From the NCBI GenBank assembly GCA_031265345.1, contig JAISCU010000241.1:1-23273 (forward strand): a stretch of DNA of 23,273 nt. The letters are read 5' to 3'. This document shows positions 20,674-23,273 of this stretch, in pieces (the stretch's first letter is position 1; every line of letters starts with the position of its first letter). The notes beneath the pieces were generated by a model. It saw nothing but the letters and a program-made list of their open reading frames with translations, did not search any database and had not been told where the DNA came from. The position numbers and the translations under genes were made by a program. The DNA is from Bifidobacteriaceae bacterium. GTDB lineage: Bacteria; Actinomycetota; Actinomycetes; Actinomycetales; WQXJ01.

Positions 20674-23273
20674 CTAGGCGCGGGGCCACGCGCCAGCGCT
20701 CCGACGCGCACGCCGAGTAGAGAGCAGCACCGTCAGACCAATGGCGATCAGCATCACGAAGCCCACCAGGCCGATAAGTGGGTTGCCGCCCGTGACAGGC
20801 AGGTCGCTGTCTGTTCCGCTGCCGCTTTGGCCGTCGCCATCAGTGTTGCCCGGCACGCGGCTCGTGCCGCTTCCCGTGCTATCAGTTCCGCCGTCGCCAC
20901 GGCCCGTGCTGTCGCTGGGGCTGTCACCAGAGCCGTCCTGGTCTGTGTCGCCGCTGTCACCGGCGTCGGCACCGTCTCCGGGGTCGGTCGGCGCGGAGGG
21001 GGCGTCGCGGATCACGATGCCGTCCCACCCGATCAGGGAACCGTCCAGCGCCTGCACCACGACCCGGTGATCGCCCAGCGGCGTGCCAGCCGGGATGGTC
21101 ACCACCGCGCGGCCATCCGCATCCAACGTGACCGTGCCTAGCAGGACGGGCGCCGAATGCAGCCACACGCGCACCTGCTGGCTGGCGTTACCGGGCACCG
21201 TGACCGCGACCTGGGTTCCGGCCACCGCCGTGTCCGGCACGTCCACCCCGCCACGGGCCGCATCCGTCAACTCGCCATCAGGGACCGGGTTCACCTGCGG
21301 ATCGGGGTCCGTGGTCGGGTCCGGGTCAGTGGCCGGGTCCGGGTCCGGGTCCGTGCTCGGGTCCGGGTCCGTGCTCGAGTCCGGGTCCGTGGCCGGGTCG
21401 GGATCCGTACTCGGGTCGGGATCCGTGGTCGGATCTGGATCCGTGCTCGGGCCGGGGTCCTTGGCCGGATCCGGGTCCGTGGCCGGATCGGGGTCGGTGC
21501 TCGGGTCCGGGTCCGCGGTCGGATCGGGGTCTGAACTCGGATTGGCGACTGTTACGGGCGACGACTCGTCGGAGGCAGCCGAGGCTCCGACGGCGTTGAC
21601 CGCGATCACCCTGGCACGGTAGGCACCCGGCTCAACACTGGCGAACACCACCGAGGTGGCATCCCCGCCCACGTCCCGCACCAGCGGGGCGCCCGAGGCC
21701 GGGGCCAACGTCACCGTGTACCCGGTGATCGGCGAACCGCCGTCATCCGGCGCCGCCCAAGACACCGTCACCGAAGACCCGTCAACCACCACGACCGGCG
21801 CGGCGGGCGCGGCCGGAACAGTCGGCTCCGGGTCCGCAATGACCGTGACCGCGGCGGAGGTCGGCGACGCCTCCGAGGCGCCAACCGCGTTCGCGGCCGC
21901 CACGGTCGCTCGGTAGGTTCCGGGCTCCACCCCGGCGAACACGACCGACGTCGCGTCTGCGGGCGCGGCATCGACCAGCGCGGTGCCCGAATCCGGGGTC
22001 AACGTCACCACGTACCCGGTGATCGGCGAACCACCGTCGTCCGGCGCCACCCAAGACACCGTCACCGAGGACCCGTCCACCACCGCCGTCGGCGCGGCGG
22101 ACGCCGCCGGAACAGTCGGGACTCCGGCCCCGGAGCAGTTGGCCGGGTCGACCCCCATCACGTCCGCCTCGCCCACCGCCACCGCCAACGTGAAGTCATC
22201 CGACACGGCTGTCCCGTTCGCCAGCGCCGCCGAACGGGTGAACCCCAAGCAGTACACGCCCGGCTCGGAGAACGCCCACGACCCGTGCGCGTGCGTGTTC
22301 TTCGGGATCTCGAACGCGTCCGCGCCCGTGATCCCGTCACGGGTGTTGAAGAAGACTGTCGGCTCACCGAACACGCCGGTCTGGTAGAGCGCGAACTCGC
22401 CCGGCCCGTCAACGCCCGTCAACGCCCAGCCGACACCGGCCTGGGTCGAGGCGACGGGGATCGACTCCGTGGACCAGCCCGGCCATAGCAACCCCGCCTG
22501 CTGGGTCTGCGACACCTGGTAGACCTTTGACCCGGCATCCCCCAAGAACGCCCACTGGCCGCCTGACGGCACCGCAGTCGCTGACTCGGGCAACAACTGC
22601 AGGACCGTCTGGTCGATCTCCCGCCACACCGGGTCGCCCGATGCCGTCGTGTCCTTCACCCGCGTCACCAAGGACCCGTCCTCCAACAGTGAGGCGACAT
22701 CCACGTGACCATCGTTCAACACCACCGCCCCGGCCCGGTTCACCGTCCCATTCGGCACATGGGGGTCTGGGATCGGGTCCGGATCGGTGGGCTGCTGCCC
22801 ATTGCCACCTGGATCGCCGGGGTCAGTCGCGGAACCGCCTTGGGCGCAGGGCGTGACCGTGCTGCGGTCGATGTAGCCTTCCTCGCCGGGGATGTTGTTG
22901 CCAAAGACGTAGGTCAAGTTGGTCGTGGCCTGGACCGGTTCGCCAGTTGCCGTGGTGGCGCTCCAGGTGATCGGGACGCAGTAGACGCCGCTGTCGGTCG
23001 CCTGCGAATAGACCCATCTTTCTTGGTGTCCGGCCAAGAACACGGTTGCGTTCTCGGCTTCGGGGTCTTCGGTGACTGTGCCGTCGGCAAAGGTGAAGAC
23101 CGGTGCTGACGTGCCAGACCTGAACCGGAACATGGTCAGGTCGCCTGGCCCGGTCACCTGACCGATGGACAATCTGACATCGGCCTCCGATCTGCCGGCG
23201 TCAATGAAGCCGGTGGCCTGGTCGATCATTCCGACCAGAGAGTAGCCGCCGCGTCCGAACCGGTTTTCATAGC
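20674..23273 (-). CDS. LPxTG-anchored surface protein with choice-of-anchor M repeats and fibronectin type III domains, N terminus outside window
   Basis: The frame is open to the right window edge; ATG 23229 lies inside a repeat domain and is not a credible start. In order (N to C): the second half of one anchor-type repeat (GPGDLTMFRFRSG, then AGHQERWVYS, YCVPITW); a full repeat (about 22730-22135: NDGHVDVAS, NTHAHGSWAF, YCLGF); two fibronectin type III-like domains sharing VDGSSVTVSW and DDGGSPITGY (about 22110-21555); a DPDP(S/A/T)TDP stalk (21301-21540); a small beta domain (ARGGVDVPDTAVAG...WDGIVIRD); a Ser/Gly/Asp-rich segment; and the sortase signal LPVTGG (20785-20802), a membrane span and RRARR tail. 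It is therefore covalently wall-attached. It lies 61 bases upstream of the three-repeat protein gene and is likely the top of the same operon, though an internal promoter cannot be excluded. No sortase gene is in the window. Confidence 0.92.
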   Translation of the reverse strand, partial: YENRFGRGGYSLVGMIDQATGFIDAGRSEADVRLSIGQVTGPGDLTMFRFRSGTSAPVFTFADGTVTEDPEAENATVFLAGHQERWVYSQATDSGVYCVPITWSATTATGEPVQATTNLTYVFGNNIPGEEGYIDRSTVTPCAQGGSATDPGDPGGNGQQPTDPDPIPDPHVPNGTVNRAGAVVLNDGHVDVASLLEDGSLVTRVKDTTASGDPVWREIDQTVLQLLPESATAVPSGGQWAFLGDAGSKVYQVSQTQQAGLLWPGWSTESIPVASTQAGVGWALTGVDGPGEFALYQTGVFGEPTVFFNTRDGITGADAFEIPKNTHAHGSWAFSEPGVYCLGFTRSAALANGTAVSDDFTLAVAVGEADVMGVDPANCSGAGVPTVPAASAAPTAVVDGSSVTVSWVAPDDGGSPITGYVVTLTPDSGTALVDAAPADATSVVFAGVEPGTYRATVAAANAVGASEASPTSAAVTVIADPEPTVPAAPAAPVVVVDGSSVTVSWAAPDDGGSPITGYTVTLAPASGAPLVRDVGGDATSVVFASVEPGAYRARVIAVNAVGASAASDESSPVTVANPSSDPDPTADPDPSTDPDPATDPDPAKDPGPSTDPDPTTDPDPSTDPDPATDPDSSTDPDPSTDPDPDPATDPDPTTDPDPQVNPVPDGELTDAARGGVDVPDTAVAGTQVAVTVPGNASQQVRVWLHSAPVLLGTVTLDADGRAVVTIPAGTPLGDHRVVVQALDGSLIGWDGIVIRDAPSAPTDPGDGADAGDSGDTDQDGSGDSPSDSTGRGDGGTDSTGSGTSRVPGNTDGDGQSGSGTDSDLPVTGGNPLIGLVGFVMLIAIGLTVLLSTRRARRSAGAWPRA
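21301..21540 (-). repeat. Tandem repeat, mostly 18-base period, encoding an Asp-Pro stalk
   Basis: The DNA repeats units like GTCGGGTCCGGGTCC with small changes; most units are 18 bases and encode six residues of the form TDPDPS or TDPDPA, about thirteen times. One unit is 6 bases longer (DPDPDPA). Such stalks lift domains off the wall and change length by replication slippage without frameshift. Confidence 0.85.

Overview
This window is GC-rich DNA from an actinobacterium (Actinomycetota). The evidence is the codon use (third positions almost all G or C), frequent GTG starts, TAnnnT -10 boxes a few bases before start codons, LPxTG-type wall anchoring, and above all an 'anchored repeat' (choice-of-anchor M) surface-protein/ABC-transporter locus, a family known from actinobacteria. 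I cannot name the species.

Layout. Positions 1-5133 (minus) hold the first 1711 codons of a giant secreted surface protein with an SdrD_B-like domain, a GEVED-like domain and a string of Ig/invasin-like modules; its C terminus lies outside the window. A 530-base gap with palindromes and a nested inverted-repeat element separates it from three plus-strand genes: a class C beta-lactamase-like serine hydrolase, an AEC-family permease and an MmgE/PrpD protein, the last two a tight pair. A convergent P-loop kinase of the uridine kinase/PRK type (minus) and a divergent small alarmone synthetase (plus) follow.

Positions 11185-23273 (minus) hold one long locus transcribed right to left: an LPxTG-anchored repeat protein (partial), a membrane-anchored protein with three repeats, a ZnuA-like metal-binding lipoprotein carrying the same repeat, another membrane-anchored one-repeat protein, the ABC ATPase, and a permease. 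Four junctions have 4-base NTGA stop/start overlaps, which suggests one translationally coupled unit. Its likely job is to capture a metal ion (Zn or Mn class) or a metal-loaded ligand at the surface and import it, but the substrate is inferred.

The most unusual points are: (1) the ABC permease is fused in frame to an extracytoplasmic lytic transglycosylase-like domain; (2) the repeat domain inside the substrate-binding protein appears circularly permuted, with its second half before its first half; (3) two homologous intergenic elements, at 9363-9565 and 15287-15550, are built from nested inverted copies of a 24-base word, all copies in one element sharing a word variant that differs from the other element; (4) the second element lies inside a reading frame that stays open from an ATGA overlap with the upstream gene, so it may have inserted into the 5' part of a coding sequence.
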